From the NCBI GenBank assembly GCA_018657655.1, contig JABHWQ010000466.1, positions 1 to 7,890 of the forward strand: a DNA stretch of 7,890 nucleotides, written 5' to 3'. Positions 1-6,806 of this stretch are shown here, in pieces (the stretch's first letter is position 1; every line of letters begins with the position of its first letter). Origin of the DNA: Chloroflexota bacterium. Lineage in GTDB: Bacteria > Chloroflexota > Dehalococcoidia > SZUA-161 > SpSt-899. Under the pieces are notes generated by a model. That model saw nothing but the letters and a program-made list of their open reading frames with translations, was not told where the DNA came from and made no database searches. A program made the position numbers and the translations under genes.

Positions 1-3000
1 CTGTCGGGCCCGATCGGTATCAGCGTGAACGAGAAAGTGCTGCCTTTCGCAAGTTCGCTCTCTACCCAGATAGTACCTCCGTGATGCTCCACTATTTCTT
101 TGCAGATCGCTAAACCGAGACCGGTACCCGGCGGCTTGTTTCGCAGGGTATCTCCTACCTGAATAAACTTATCGAAAATATGATCTTCATCTTCTGAGGC
201 AATTCCCATACCGTTGTCATTGACGCTGATTTTGACAATATCCGGAACATGATAAGATGCTTCCCCAGCTTGTATTTCTGAAGTTAGGCGGATATTACCG
301 CCTTCGGGGGTGAATTTGATAGCATTGCTGATCAAATTAGTAACAACTTGAACAAGCCTGTCCCTGTCTCCCAGAATATTGGGGAGGTCTGGTGCAAGAT
401 CGACGTTGACAGTTAAATCAGCTTTGGCAGAAAGCGCCTGGGTGGAATTGACTGCTGTCTCAACGATTTCCGATATATTGAGGATATCAGTTTCCCATTG
501 TACATGACCGGATTCAATTTTGGAGATGTCCAGAAAATCATTTATCAATCGGGTCAAACGGTCGCTTTCATCATTGATGATATTTAGAAATTCTCGTTGA
601 GTTTCTTTATCATCCTCGTAGGTAAGTAGTATCTCAGTGAAACTCTTTATCGATGTAAGAGGTGTCCGCAGTTCATGCGATACTGTCGAAAGGAAATTAT
701 CCTTCATTTTGTCCAATTCTTGAAGCTTTTCATAGGCTTTTTGCAGTTCGTCCAATCTTTGCTCAAGTTCATCGGAGTATTGAGTAACCCTGTCTTCCAT
801 CTGCTTGCGCTCAGTGACATCTCGCACGACGGCCATAAGACCCTCTGTTCTCCCTTGTTTAACAATCGGACTAATGCTGGCCTCAATGAATACAGATCTG
901 CCATCCTTGTGTTTGGCCTGCAATTCGGTTAATCCTTGCGTACTACCGCCTTCCATAACCTTAGAGAACCATTTGGTCATTGAAGGCATGTGGTGTGAGC
1001 TGATGAGGTTGAGGTCTGAAAACTTCTTGCCGACAACCTCCTCGGGTCTGTAACCAAAGATATCGGCTACTTTCCGATTAACATCGAGAACCTTGCCTGA
1101 TCTGTCCAGATAAAGGATTTCATCATTGGCGCTTTCGAAAATGTTCCTGTATTTCGCTTCACTTTCTCTTAGCTTTTGATTGGCCTCAATAAGCTGATTC
1201 TGGGTGTGCCTTAACTCATCGTTGGCAGCTTCGAGTTCGTACGAGTGAACTAATATATCCTCATGTTGTGCTCGAATTTCCTCTTCGGTTTGCTGGCGTT
1301 CTTCTTCCAACTTCACGTTATAAAGCGCAAACGCTATGTCCCCGGCAACTTCCTCCATAAGCGGTCTTTCTTCATTATCAGGAGTATCGAATGAAGAACC
1401 GGAGACGTAGATAACACCATAGGCATCTTCGCCATGTTGTAATCTTACCGTCAAAGAACCCTTCTCACAGCAATCGGTTAGCATAGGGCAATCTGAACAG
1501 TTGCCTAAGCTGTTGTTGAAAGCGACCGCATTGTCTTGAGCAAGTGCGATTTGTGTACAGTCAGGCCACACACCAGTTCGCATTCTATCCATCAAGGGAA
1601 GGAAATTATCACCAAGCCCAGCTTCCGCAGTTGGTCCCAATGCGCCTGATTCGTCAATCAATGCAATCCAACTGCCATGATATCCTCGGGTACCGATGAG
1701 TATATTGCAAGCGGTTTGAATCAAGGTTTCAGGATCTTTTTCTCGAACGATTAGTTGATCGATTTTACGAATGGACAACAGAAGCGTATTGAGGTGTTCA
1801 ACCCTTTGTTCAGCTTCTTTACGCTCGGTAATCTCTTGTGAAATCACTTGAATAGCAAATATCTCTCCATCGGCATCTTTTACGGGTTGTACATTGGACA
1901 TGAACCAGCGCTTACCTGTGGGCAGTTCCACATAATCTTCATATTCCTTACCACGCCCTGATCTCATCACCCATTGAGTTCTTTCCCTTGCAGCATCAGC
2001 AATGTTAGGCAATGCTTCATACACAGATTTTCCTATAAGTTCTTCAGGTGTTCCGCCAAGCAAAGCGGCACCTATCGTGTTTATCAGCACAATATTGCCA
2101 TCGGGATCATAATAGGTAATAGGCGTACCGGCATTCTCTATGATTGAACGGTACTTCTCTTCACTTTCACTCAGTTGATCGTTGGCTTCGAGGAGTTGTC
2201 CCTGGGTTTGTCTCAGTTCCTCGTTAGCTGCCTCCAGCTGGTAAGCATGTACTTCAACTTCGTCGTGCTTGGCTCTAATTTCTTCCTCAGCCCGTTTGCG
2301 ATCAGTGGTATCCATGAAACTGCCAAGAGTAGCTGGTTTCCCATTGTAATCGATGGTGACGACTTTTTCTAAAGCATACTTGTTTGTCCCATCCTTGGTT
2401 ATGATTCTAAATTCATAACCTGTATCCCTGGTCCCTTTTAACATGTCGGCAGCATTGTTTCTGACTAGCTCCCTGTCTTCGGGATGAACGATGCTCAGAC
2501 AGGACTTGCCGAGTAGCTCGTTCTCACTAAATCCGATGTCTCTTTGAAATGCCGGATTAACGAACTGAAACACACCATTTTGAGCAATGTACGTACCTAC
2601 CTGCGTATTTACTGCCATAGTTGTGAAAAGTTCCTCAGCTCGCTTGCGATCAGCATGTTCATCGGCGAGTTCCAGGGCAGAGGATATATGGTCAGCCAAA
2701 TTTCTTGCGAAAGGGACTAAATGCTCGGCCATCGAAGGGAAGGTCATTGTGAGAACACCGATTGGTTTGCCATGTCGATGCAGAGGTGTTAGAAGAGAAG
2801 GATTGCTAACCACTTTCATCAGCTTTTCGAGGGCAGTGTCAAATGGACGCGGAAACATCTCACGCAGTATGTCATCACTATTCGCTCGTATAGTTTTTCC
2901 TTCTCTGATTACCTGGCTAAGCATGGTCGATTTGCTGATGTCAATCCTGTACTGCTCCATGCTCATACCAGCGGCCTTTTCCATTGCTTCTAGTACCGGT

Positions 3001-3215
3001 GATTCGAGGGATGAATGAAGGACTTTTAGATATGAGCCATCTTCCGTCAGTAGCAGGACCGTGCCGAGGTAGCGTCCAGATTTGGCGAACTCGTCGCTTA
3101 CAGTCTGGAATATCACGGACTCATCTCGTAGGCCGTGTATCTTCGCAGATATGTTTTCCGTGAGATGGATCGTATCAACAAGATCAAGTAGGGGTTTATC
3201 CTTTTCTTCTTCCAA
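1..3215 (-). CDS. Multi-sensor cytoplasmic histidine kinase (GAF-PAS-PAS-GAF-PAS-HisKA-HATPase), 3' end outside window
   Basis: Sensor histidine kinase that autophosphorylates on a histidine and passes the phosphate to a receiver, most simply the adjacent one. I translated the minus strand continuously with no stop from 3215 to the window edge, 1071 residues. Order, numbered from TTG 3215: GAF-like domain about 10-185; PAS about 194-308; coiled coil about 310-355; PAS about 355-465; GAF about 475-635 with a cysteine cluster (C553, C573, C576, C582, C583); second coiled coil about 644-690; PAS about 690-803; short coil; HisKA with the H-box SHELRTPLTSIKSF (H847); HATPase with N-box NLISNAIKF (N964), G1 box DNGMGI (D1000) and GTGLGL at 1030-1035. 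No membrane segment is visible, so it should sense cytosolic cues such as redox state or small ligands. The ATPase domain ends near the window edge; a C-terminal receiver beyond it is possible. Start: the only in-frame stop upstream is at 3255-3257 and no ATG or GTG lies between; TTG 3215 has AGGAAAGG 5 nt upstream. Kinase identity is firm; the start is less so. Confidence 0.93.
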   Translation of the reverse strand, partial: MEEEKDKPLLDLVDTIHLTENISAKIHGLRDESVIFQTVSDEFAKSGRYLGTVLLLTEDGSYLKVLHSSLESPVLEAMEKAAGMSMEQYRIDISKSTMLSQVIREGKTIRANSDDILREMFPRPFDTALEKLMKVVSNPSLLTPLHRHGKPIGVLTMTFPSMAEHLVPFARNLADHISSALELADEHADRKRAEELFTTMAVNTQVGTYIAQNGVFQFVNPAFQRDIGFSENELLGKSCLSIVHPEDRELVRNNAADMLKGTRDTGYEFRIITKDGTNKYALEKVVTIDYNGKPATLGSFMDTTDRKRAEEEIRAKHDEVEVHAYQLEAANEELRQTQGQLLEANDQLSESEEKYRSIIENAGTPITYYDPDGNIVLINTIGAALLGGTPEELIGKSVYEALPNIADAARERTQWVMRSGRGKEYEDYVELPTGKRWFMSNVQPVKDADGEIFAIQVISQEITERKEAEQRVEHLNTLLLSIRKIDQLIVREKDPETLIQTACNILIGTRGYHGSWIALIDESGALGPTAEAGLGDNFLPLMDRMRTGVWPDCTQIALAQDNAVAFNNSLGNCSDCPMLTDCCEKGSLTVRLQHGEDAYGVIYVSGSSFDTPDNEERPLMEEVAGDIAFALYNVKLEEERQQTEEEIRAQHEDILVHSYELEAANDELRHTQNQLIEANQKLRESEAKYRNIFESANDEILYLDRSGKVLDVNRKVADIFGYRPEEVVGKKFSDLNLISSHHMPSMTKWFSKVMEGGSTQGLTELQAKHKDGRSVFIEASISPIVKQGRTEGLMAVVRDVTERKQMEDRVTQYSDELEQRLDELQKAYEKLQELDKMKDNFLSTVSHELRTPLTSIKSFTEILLTYEDDKETQREFLNIINDESDRLTRLINDFLDISKIESGHVQWETDILNISEIVETAVNSTQALSAKADLTVNVDLAPDLPNILGDRDRLVQVVTNLISNAIKFTPEGGNIRLTSEIQAGEASYHVPDIVKISVNDNGMGIASEDEDHIFDKFIQVGDTLRNKPPGTGLGLAICKEIVEHHGGTIWVESELAKGSTFSFTLIPIGPD

Positions 3216-3228
3216 TATGGCCTTTCCT
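3216..3228 (-). promoter_or_regulatory. Ribosome binding site that decides a TTG start for the kinase
   Basis: On the minus strand AGGAAAGG (3228-3221) lies 5 nt before TTG 3215. The kinase frame upstream is closed by TGA at 3255-3257 and contains no ATG or GTG. The first in-frame ATG downstream lies inside the first GAF domain and would cut that domain. TTG is therefore the best-supported start, though the spacing is slightly short. Confidence 0.5.
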
Positions 3229-3291
3229 AGTAGTTTTTGCCAATTTGCGTTCGATCATGCAATATCGTGTTACGCATCGAATACTTGGTTA

Positions 3292-3663
3292 TTAAGAGAA
3301 TAATTCCCTCAATCGTCCAACGATCATTATAGGACTGAAGGGCTTGGTGAAAAATTCATCAGCTTTGCTATCCATGGCCTTCGCTCTATCTATTCCCTGT
3401 CCTTTGGCGGTTAACATGACAATGTGGATGTCACTCGTTTTCGGATTTGCTTTCAGTTCCTGGCATACTTCATAACCGTTTTTTTTGGGCATCATGATAT
3501 CAAGAAAAACAATATCCGGTTTGAAGTCATTGATCTTTATTAATGCCTCTTCCCCATCTGCCGAGGAATCAGTGGCATAGCCTTCTTTGCTTAAAACAAA
3601 CGTCAAGGACTTGACGAGGTTGGGATCATCATCTACTATTAATACTTTTTTTTGAATAGCCAT
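3292..3663 (-). CDS. Single-domain CheY-like response regulator
   Basis: Phosphoacceptor receiver domain of a two-component system, 123 residues, the normal length of a stand-alone receiver. Visible landmarks: acidic pocket VDDD (D11, D12), phosphoacceptor aspartate in FLDIMMP (D55), switch threonine T85 in MLTAKG and conserved lysine K107 in TKPF. F105 takes the place of the frequent aromatic switch tyrosine. There is no output domain, so it must act by protein-protein contact or as a phosphotransfer intermediate rather than by binding DNA. Start ATG 3663 is preceded by AGGAA with 8 nt spacing and by a strong sigma-70 promoter. The stop is 76 nt upstream of the proposed kinase start on the same strand, so the two are very likely co-transcribed and partners. 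Receiver identity is certain; its target is unknown. Confidence 0.95.
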   Translation of the reverse strand: MAIQKKVLIVDDDPNLVKSLTFVLSKEGYATDSSADGEEALIKINDFKPDIVFLDIMMPKKNGYEVCQELKANPKTSDIHIVMLTAKGQGIDRAKAMDSKADEFFTKPFSPIMIVGRLRELFS

Positions 3664-3694
3664 TGATCGTGTTCCTGTATCTGGCTGCTAGCTA

Positions 3695-3732
3695 TGTCAC
3701 CCATATATATCACCAAAATACGATGGGTGTCA
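3695..3732. promoter_or_regulatory. Interrupted inverted repeat over the response regulator promoter, candidate operator
   Basis: TGTCACCCAT (3695-3704) and ATGGGTGTCA (3723-3732) are inverted copies with one mismatch in 10, separated by 18 nt. The left arm touches the -10 box and start-site region of the leftward promoter and the right arm covers most of its -35 box. Two arms about 28 bp apart centre to centre (roughly 2.7 helical turns) suit two protein dimers or a looped dimer, but this is inference. A hairpin in the DNA is an alternative reading. Confidence 0.4.
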
Positions 3733-3733
3733 A
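3704..3733 (-). promoter_or_regulatory. Sigma-70 promoter for the response regulator-kinase unit
   Basis: Read on the minus strand: TTGACA (3733-3728), an 18-nt spacer, then TATATA (3709-3704). The -35 box is a perfect consensus match. Transcription would begin near 3697, giving a leader of roughly 35 nt before ATG 3663. The -35 box lies inside the right arm of the inverted repeat at 3695-3732, so binding of a regulator there would be expected to block the promoter. Confidence 0.65.
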
Positions 3734-3749
3734 GGTGAAAAACACGCAT

Positions 3750-3766
3750 GTTTCAAACGGTGAAAC
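3750..3766. promoter_or_regulatory. 17-bp inverted repeat next to the marR promoter, candidate MarR operator
   Basis: GTTTCA-AACGG-TGAAAC is a perfect 6-bp inverted repeat with a 5-nt spacer, 4 nt upstream of the -35 box of the rightward promoter. Size and symmetry fit the sites bound by MarR-family dimers, which often autoregulate from divergent intergenic regions. The half-site GGTGAAA occurs twice as a direct repeat (3734-3740 and 3759-3765). No binding evidence is available, so the assignment is by position and symmetry. Confidence 0.45.
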
Positions 3767-3770
3767 GCGG

Positions 3771-3800
3771 TTGACCGATGATCGTTAAATAGGATATGAT
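3771..3800 (+). promoter_or_regulatory. Sigma-70 promoter for the MarR-exporter operon
   Basis: TTGACC (3771-3776), 18-nt spacer, TATGAT (3795-3800): one mismatch from consensus in each box. Transcription would start near 3807, leaving a leader of about 44 nt before ATG 3851. It diverges from the response regulator promoter, with about 37 bp between the two -35 boxes. Confidence 0.65.
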
Positions 3801-3850
3801 TTGTTGCAGCGAAATATACGGAATGCCGAAATATTTGTTTTATAGAAAGT

Positions 3851-4288
3851 ATGAGTGAAGACAAATCGATCTTGACGGAACAGCTTCTTGATTTAACCGA
3901 GGAGCTATTCCATGTTCTTGTCCCCGGGCTATCGCTCGATGTACTCTCTTTGGACATGACCGTCGCACAGATGAGGGTGATGTTTACATTACGGTCTAAG
4001 GGGCCCTGTTCGATGAGCACAATTGCCTCAAATTCAAATGTCGTACCTTCAACTGCAACTGGTATTGTTGATAACCTGGTTTCCAAAGGCTTGGTTATAC
4101 GTGAAGACGATAAAAACGATAGAAGACGGGTGATATGCAGGTTATCTGATGATGGAAAGGTCATGATCGATGGAATATGGACTTGGGGAAGATCTCAAAT
4201 AGAAACATTATTGGATCATTTGACTCCTGAACAACTTGGAAATGGGTGTGAGGTAGTGAAGGCCCTTATTGGTTTACAAGATGGCTAA
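3851..4288 (+). CDS. MarR-family transcriptional regulator
   Basis: Winged helix-turn-helix dimeric regulator, 145 residues, typical for MarR. An N-terminal dimerisation helix (about 5-25) is followed by the DNA-binding core: helix-turn-helix about 53-80 with recognition helix around PSTATGIVDNLVSKG (66-80), and the wing with the family signature DDKNDRRR (86-93). A C-terminal helix about 115-143 completes the dimer interface. Such proteins usually repress their own operon and release DNA when they bind a small, often phenolic or amphipathic ligand. The exporter gene starts 63 bp downstream on the same strand, which points to local control of efflux. Start ATG 3851 is the first start codon in this frame after TGA at 3797-3799; its Shine-Dalgarno is poor (GAAAG only 1 nt away), so translation may be weak. 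Cysteines 53, 96 and 133 could allow redox sensing, but this is speculative. Confidence 0.9.
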   Translation: MSEDKSILTEQLLDLTEELFHVLVPGLSLDVLSLDMTVAQMRVMFTLRSKGPCSMSTIASNSNVVPSTATGIVDNLVSKGLVIREDDKNDRRRVICRLSDDGKVMIDGIWTWGRSQIETLLDHLTPEQLGNGCEVVKALIGLQDG

Positions 4289-4308
4289 TCCCTCGGAGAG
4301 AGAGATTT

Positions 4309-4332
4309 ATGAGGAACAGCAAATGGTTGTAG
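4309..4332 (+). other. Possible 7-residue leader ORF before the exporter gene
   Basis: ATG 4309 opens a mini-frame MRNSKWL ending at TAG 4330-4332. It has a good Shine-Dalgarno, GGAGAG (4295-4300), with 8 nt spacing, better than that of the marR gene. It stops just before the exporter's own ribosome binding site (about 4335-4343). It could be a leader for translational coupling, or a chance frame in a purine-rich spacer. No attenuator hairpin is evident. Confidence 0.25.
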
Positions 4333-4351
4333 TTGGGGAAGGAACCAGCAA

Positions 4352-6631
4352 ATGGATTTGACGAATATGCCTGGCAATTTGGCGATATTTGTAGAGAGGA
4401 GATCGATCCTCCTGATTATTATTGGTGTAATTATCACGGCATTATTGGCTCCGGGGGTACTATTTCTTGAAACTGAAACGGGCTTTGATACTATGCTTCG
4501 TCCTGGTTCAGTCATCTTTGATGATTCCAAAGAATATGAAGAGCAATTTGGCGCTGAAACAACAATCGTTCTGATCAAGGCAAGCGTAGAGGATGTATTC
4601 ACCAGCGAAAACTTGAAAATAATACAGGAATTTGAGCAGCAGTTTTTGGCGGATGAGAGAATCCAATCGATTATCAGTCCGGTTACTGTCCTGGAGCTGG
4701 CAAGTCTGGAAGCTATCAAGCAGGGTGCTAATCTGGAATTCGATGATCCTCTGCTAATTAAAGGGGTTCTGGAAGATGATAGAAGCCGAGAACAAATGGA
4801 TCCATTACTCCCTGATGATAACCATGTAATGGTCAGTGTAAGACCTGTAGGAGATCTTAGCTTTGAGGATTCGTTGCAAGTAGTATTGGACATGGAAGAA
4901 TTCTTTCGCGATCCGGAACATCAACTGGAAAACGTAAATGACACCAGGGTCATAGGCGAAGTTGAGATGATAGAAGAGATCAGCAAAAGCATCTCGGACA
5001 ATCTAACCTGGTTGCTGGGACTATCTATGGGGGTAATGGCTGTCATTCTGATACTTATGTTTCGTGTTAGATGGAATTTACTTTCCCTTTTCATGGTGGG
5101 GATAGCTGCATTGTGGACATTTGGTATGATGGGGTATATAGGCGTAGACCTTTCAATGACAAGTATGGCAGTTCTACCGGTACTGATAGGTATTGGAATT
5201 GATTATTCCATACAGTTTCACAATCGATATCAGGAAGAAGTTCTGAGGAGAAAATCTGTTCGCAAGTCGATAATCGCCTCAGTTACCTATATGTTTCCAA
5301 CTGTGGCAATTGCACTGGTAGCCACAGTGATCGGCTTTATTACGCTTTTTATATCAGAAGTTCCCATGGTACAGGACTTTGGGAAAATACTGGCCGTTGG
5401 AGTGATAACGTCATTCTTCATCGCATTATTTCTTCTTCATAGCATTGTCCATACTGTGGACAAAAGACTACCGGCACAGAAATTGGGGGAAACATCTAGG
5501 TCAGCTACCCTTCTTTTTGAACGGCTGCTGTCAACAGGGGCCAGAATTTCACTAAAATATCCAATCCCTATTTTACTTATTGCAGTATTGCTTGGTATAG
5601 CTGGAGGAATTGCAGATAGATGGCTACCGTCAAAAGTTGATCATGAAGAAATGATGCCTCAAAACTCAGATACATTGAAGGACATAAGGTATCTGAGAGA
5701 TATTACTGGCTACGAAGGTGAACTTCGCTTTATGGTTAAAGCAGAGGATGTAACATCGCCTGATTTTCTTAAATGGATGAAAGTATTTCAAGATCAGATG
5801 GTTATCGACTTTTCAGATCGAACAGCAATCGCTATGGTGTACAGCCCCGCGTCGATCGTAGGCGGCAAACACGACGGGATAATACCTGATGAACAATCAG
5901 AGATTGACGCTTCATTTGAAAACACTCTTGGCGTATATGTAGATCAGCTCATCTCCAGTGACAAAATGATAGCAAGCCTCTCATTTGGAATAATGCATAT
6001 GCCAGTGGAAGATATTCAGGAAATGAAAGAACACATAATGAAGAATGCCAATCCACCTGATGGTGTAAACATCGCGCCAGTGGGCAATATGGCCATGGGG
6101 GCGGCTGCAGTTGAAGCCATGGTGGGGAAAAGGGTTCTCATGAATGGTTTGTGTATGGCTGCGATATTTGTGATTTTGCTGATGGTGTATCGGCGGTTCA
6201 CGAGAGCTCTGTTTACGATGATACCGGTTGGAATCGTCATAGGATGGACCTCACTTTGTTTGTATCTCGTGGACGTTCCTCTTAACACGATGAGCGCCGT
6301 TCTGGGTGTACTTGTCATTGGGATTGGCACCGAGTTCATTGTGTTGCTCCTTGGTAGATACGAAGAGGAGAGGAAACATAGAGACGAGACACCCCATGAT
6401 GCCATGGTAATTGCCATATCGAAAACGGGACGTGCCATCGTTACAACAGCATTAACTACACTGGGCGGTTTTGGGGTTCTGATAGTATCCAACTTTGTCA
6501 TGGTGCGTGATTTTGGTATAGCTACTACCTTTAGTGTTGTTTTGTGTCTAATAAGTTCAATGGTGGTAATGCCGCCACTGGTTGTGTGGTGGGATACCAG
6601 GATTGCCCACCGATTGCCCGATAACCTGTGA
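4352..6631 (+). CDS. RND superfamily exporter, MMPL/HAE3 type
   Basis: Proton-driven inner-membrane exporter of the MMPL/hydrophobe-amphiphile efflux-3 group, 759 residues. The usual two-fold RND repeat is clear: helix 1 about 18-38, an extracytoplasmic domain about 40-215, helices 2-6 about 217-366, a cytoplasmic link, helix 7 about 403-420, a second extracytoplasmic domain about 425-590, helices 8-12 about 594-746. The signature after helix 4, GIGIDYSIQFHNRYQEE, carries the acidic-aromatic pair D284-Y285. The equivalent in the second half, GIGTEFIVLLLGRYEEE, has E661-F662. Relatives export lipids, hopanoids, fatty-acid-like or other hydrophobic compounds, often without a TolC partner; the substrate here cannot be read from sequence. 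ATG 4352 has GGGAAGGA 8 nt upstream, so it is preferred over ATG 4367. The gene follows marR by 63 bp on the same strand and is probably its regulatory target. A broken paralogue lies 175 bp downstream. Confidence 0.93.
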   Translation: MDLTNMPGNLAIFVERRSILLIIIGVIITALLAPGVLFLETETGFDTMLRPGSVIFDDSKEYEEQFGAETTIVLIKASVEDVFTSENLKIIQEFEQQFLADERIQSIISPVTVLELASLEAIKQGANLEFDDPLLIKGVLEDDRSREQMDPLLPDDNHVMVSVRPVGDLSFEDSLQVVLDMEEFFRDPEHQLENVNDTRVIGEVEMIEEISKSISDNLTWLLGLSMGVMAVILILMFRVRWNLLSLFMVGIAALWTFGMMGYIGVDLSMTSMAVLPVLIGIGIDYSIQFHNRYQEEVLRRKSVRKSIIASVTYMFPTVAIALVATVIGFITLFISEVPMVQDFGKILAVGVITSFFIALFLLHSIVHTVDKRLPAQKLGETSRSATLLFERLLSTGARISLKYPIPILLIAVLLGIAGGIADRWLPSKVDHEEMMPQNSDTLKDIRYLRDITGYEGELRFMVKAEDVTSPDFLKWMKVFQDQMVIDFSDRTAIAMVYSPASIVGGKHDGIIPDEQSEIDASFENTLGVYVDQLISSDKMIASLSFGIMHMPVEDIQEMKEHIMKNANPPDGVNIAPVGNMAMGAAAVEAMVGKRVLMNGLCMAAIFVILLMVYRRFTRALFTMIPVGIVIGWTSLCLYLVDVPLNTMSAVLGVLVIGIGTEFIVLLLGRYEEERKHRDETPHDAMVIAISKTGRAIVTTALTTLGGFGVLIVSNFVMVRDFGIATTFSVVLCLISSMVVMPPLVVWWDTRIAHRLPDNL

Positions 6632-6806
6632 AGCAACACATTTATACCCCTTCAAAATGTGATTGAAAAACGTGGTTAGCAACTATGTTTTTCAGTAATG
6701 CTCCAAATGTTATTCCGTGCTTTCGTGATCTCCGTATGTTAGCGCGATATTCACCCTTTCCATCAACTTCACTAGATCGTAACTGTGCTGCAATTTCCTT
6801 GGACTG
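6632..6806 (+). other. Spacer between the intact and the broken exporter genes
   Basis: A 175-bp non-coding spacer. It holds a weak hairpin, CACATTT (6637-6643) with AAATGTG (6655-6661) around an 11-nt loop, just after the exporter stop. The stem is AT-rich and no T-tract follows, so it is not a convincing terminator. No good promoter or ribosome binding site for the downstream pseudogene is visible. Confidence 0.4.

Noticed and set aside
675..1053. Plus-strand open frames at 675-932 and 805-1053
   Set aside because: They lie antisense to the PAS3 and HisKA parts of the kinase, whose minus-strand frame has clear family motifs; the plus-strand peptides resemble nothing and have no ribosome site.
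2175..3303. Plus-strand open frames at 2175-2372, 2587-3018 and 3082-3303
   Set aside because: Antisense shadows of the kinase GAF and PAS domains; serine- and arginine-rich low-information peptides.
3730..4893. Minus-strand frames at 3730-4164 and 4285-4893
   Set aside because: Antisense to the MarR gene and the start of the exporter, both of which have strong domain matches; the compositions are typical of shadow frames.
6637..6661. Intrinsic terminator after the exporter
   Set aside because: The stem is only 7 AT-rich pairs with an 11-nt loop and no T-tract follows.
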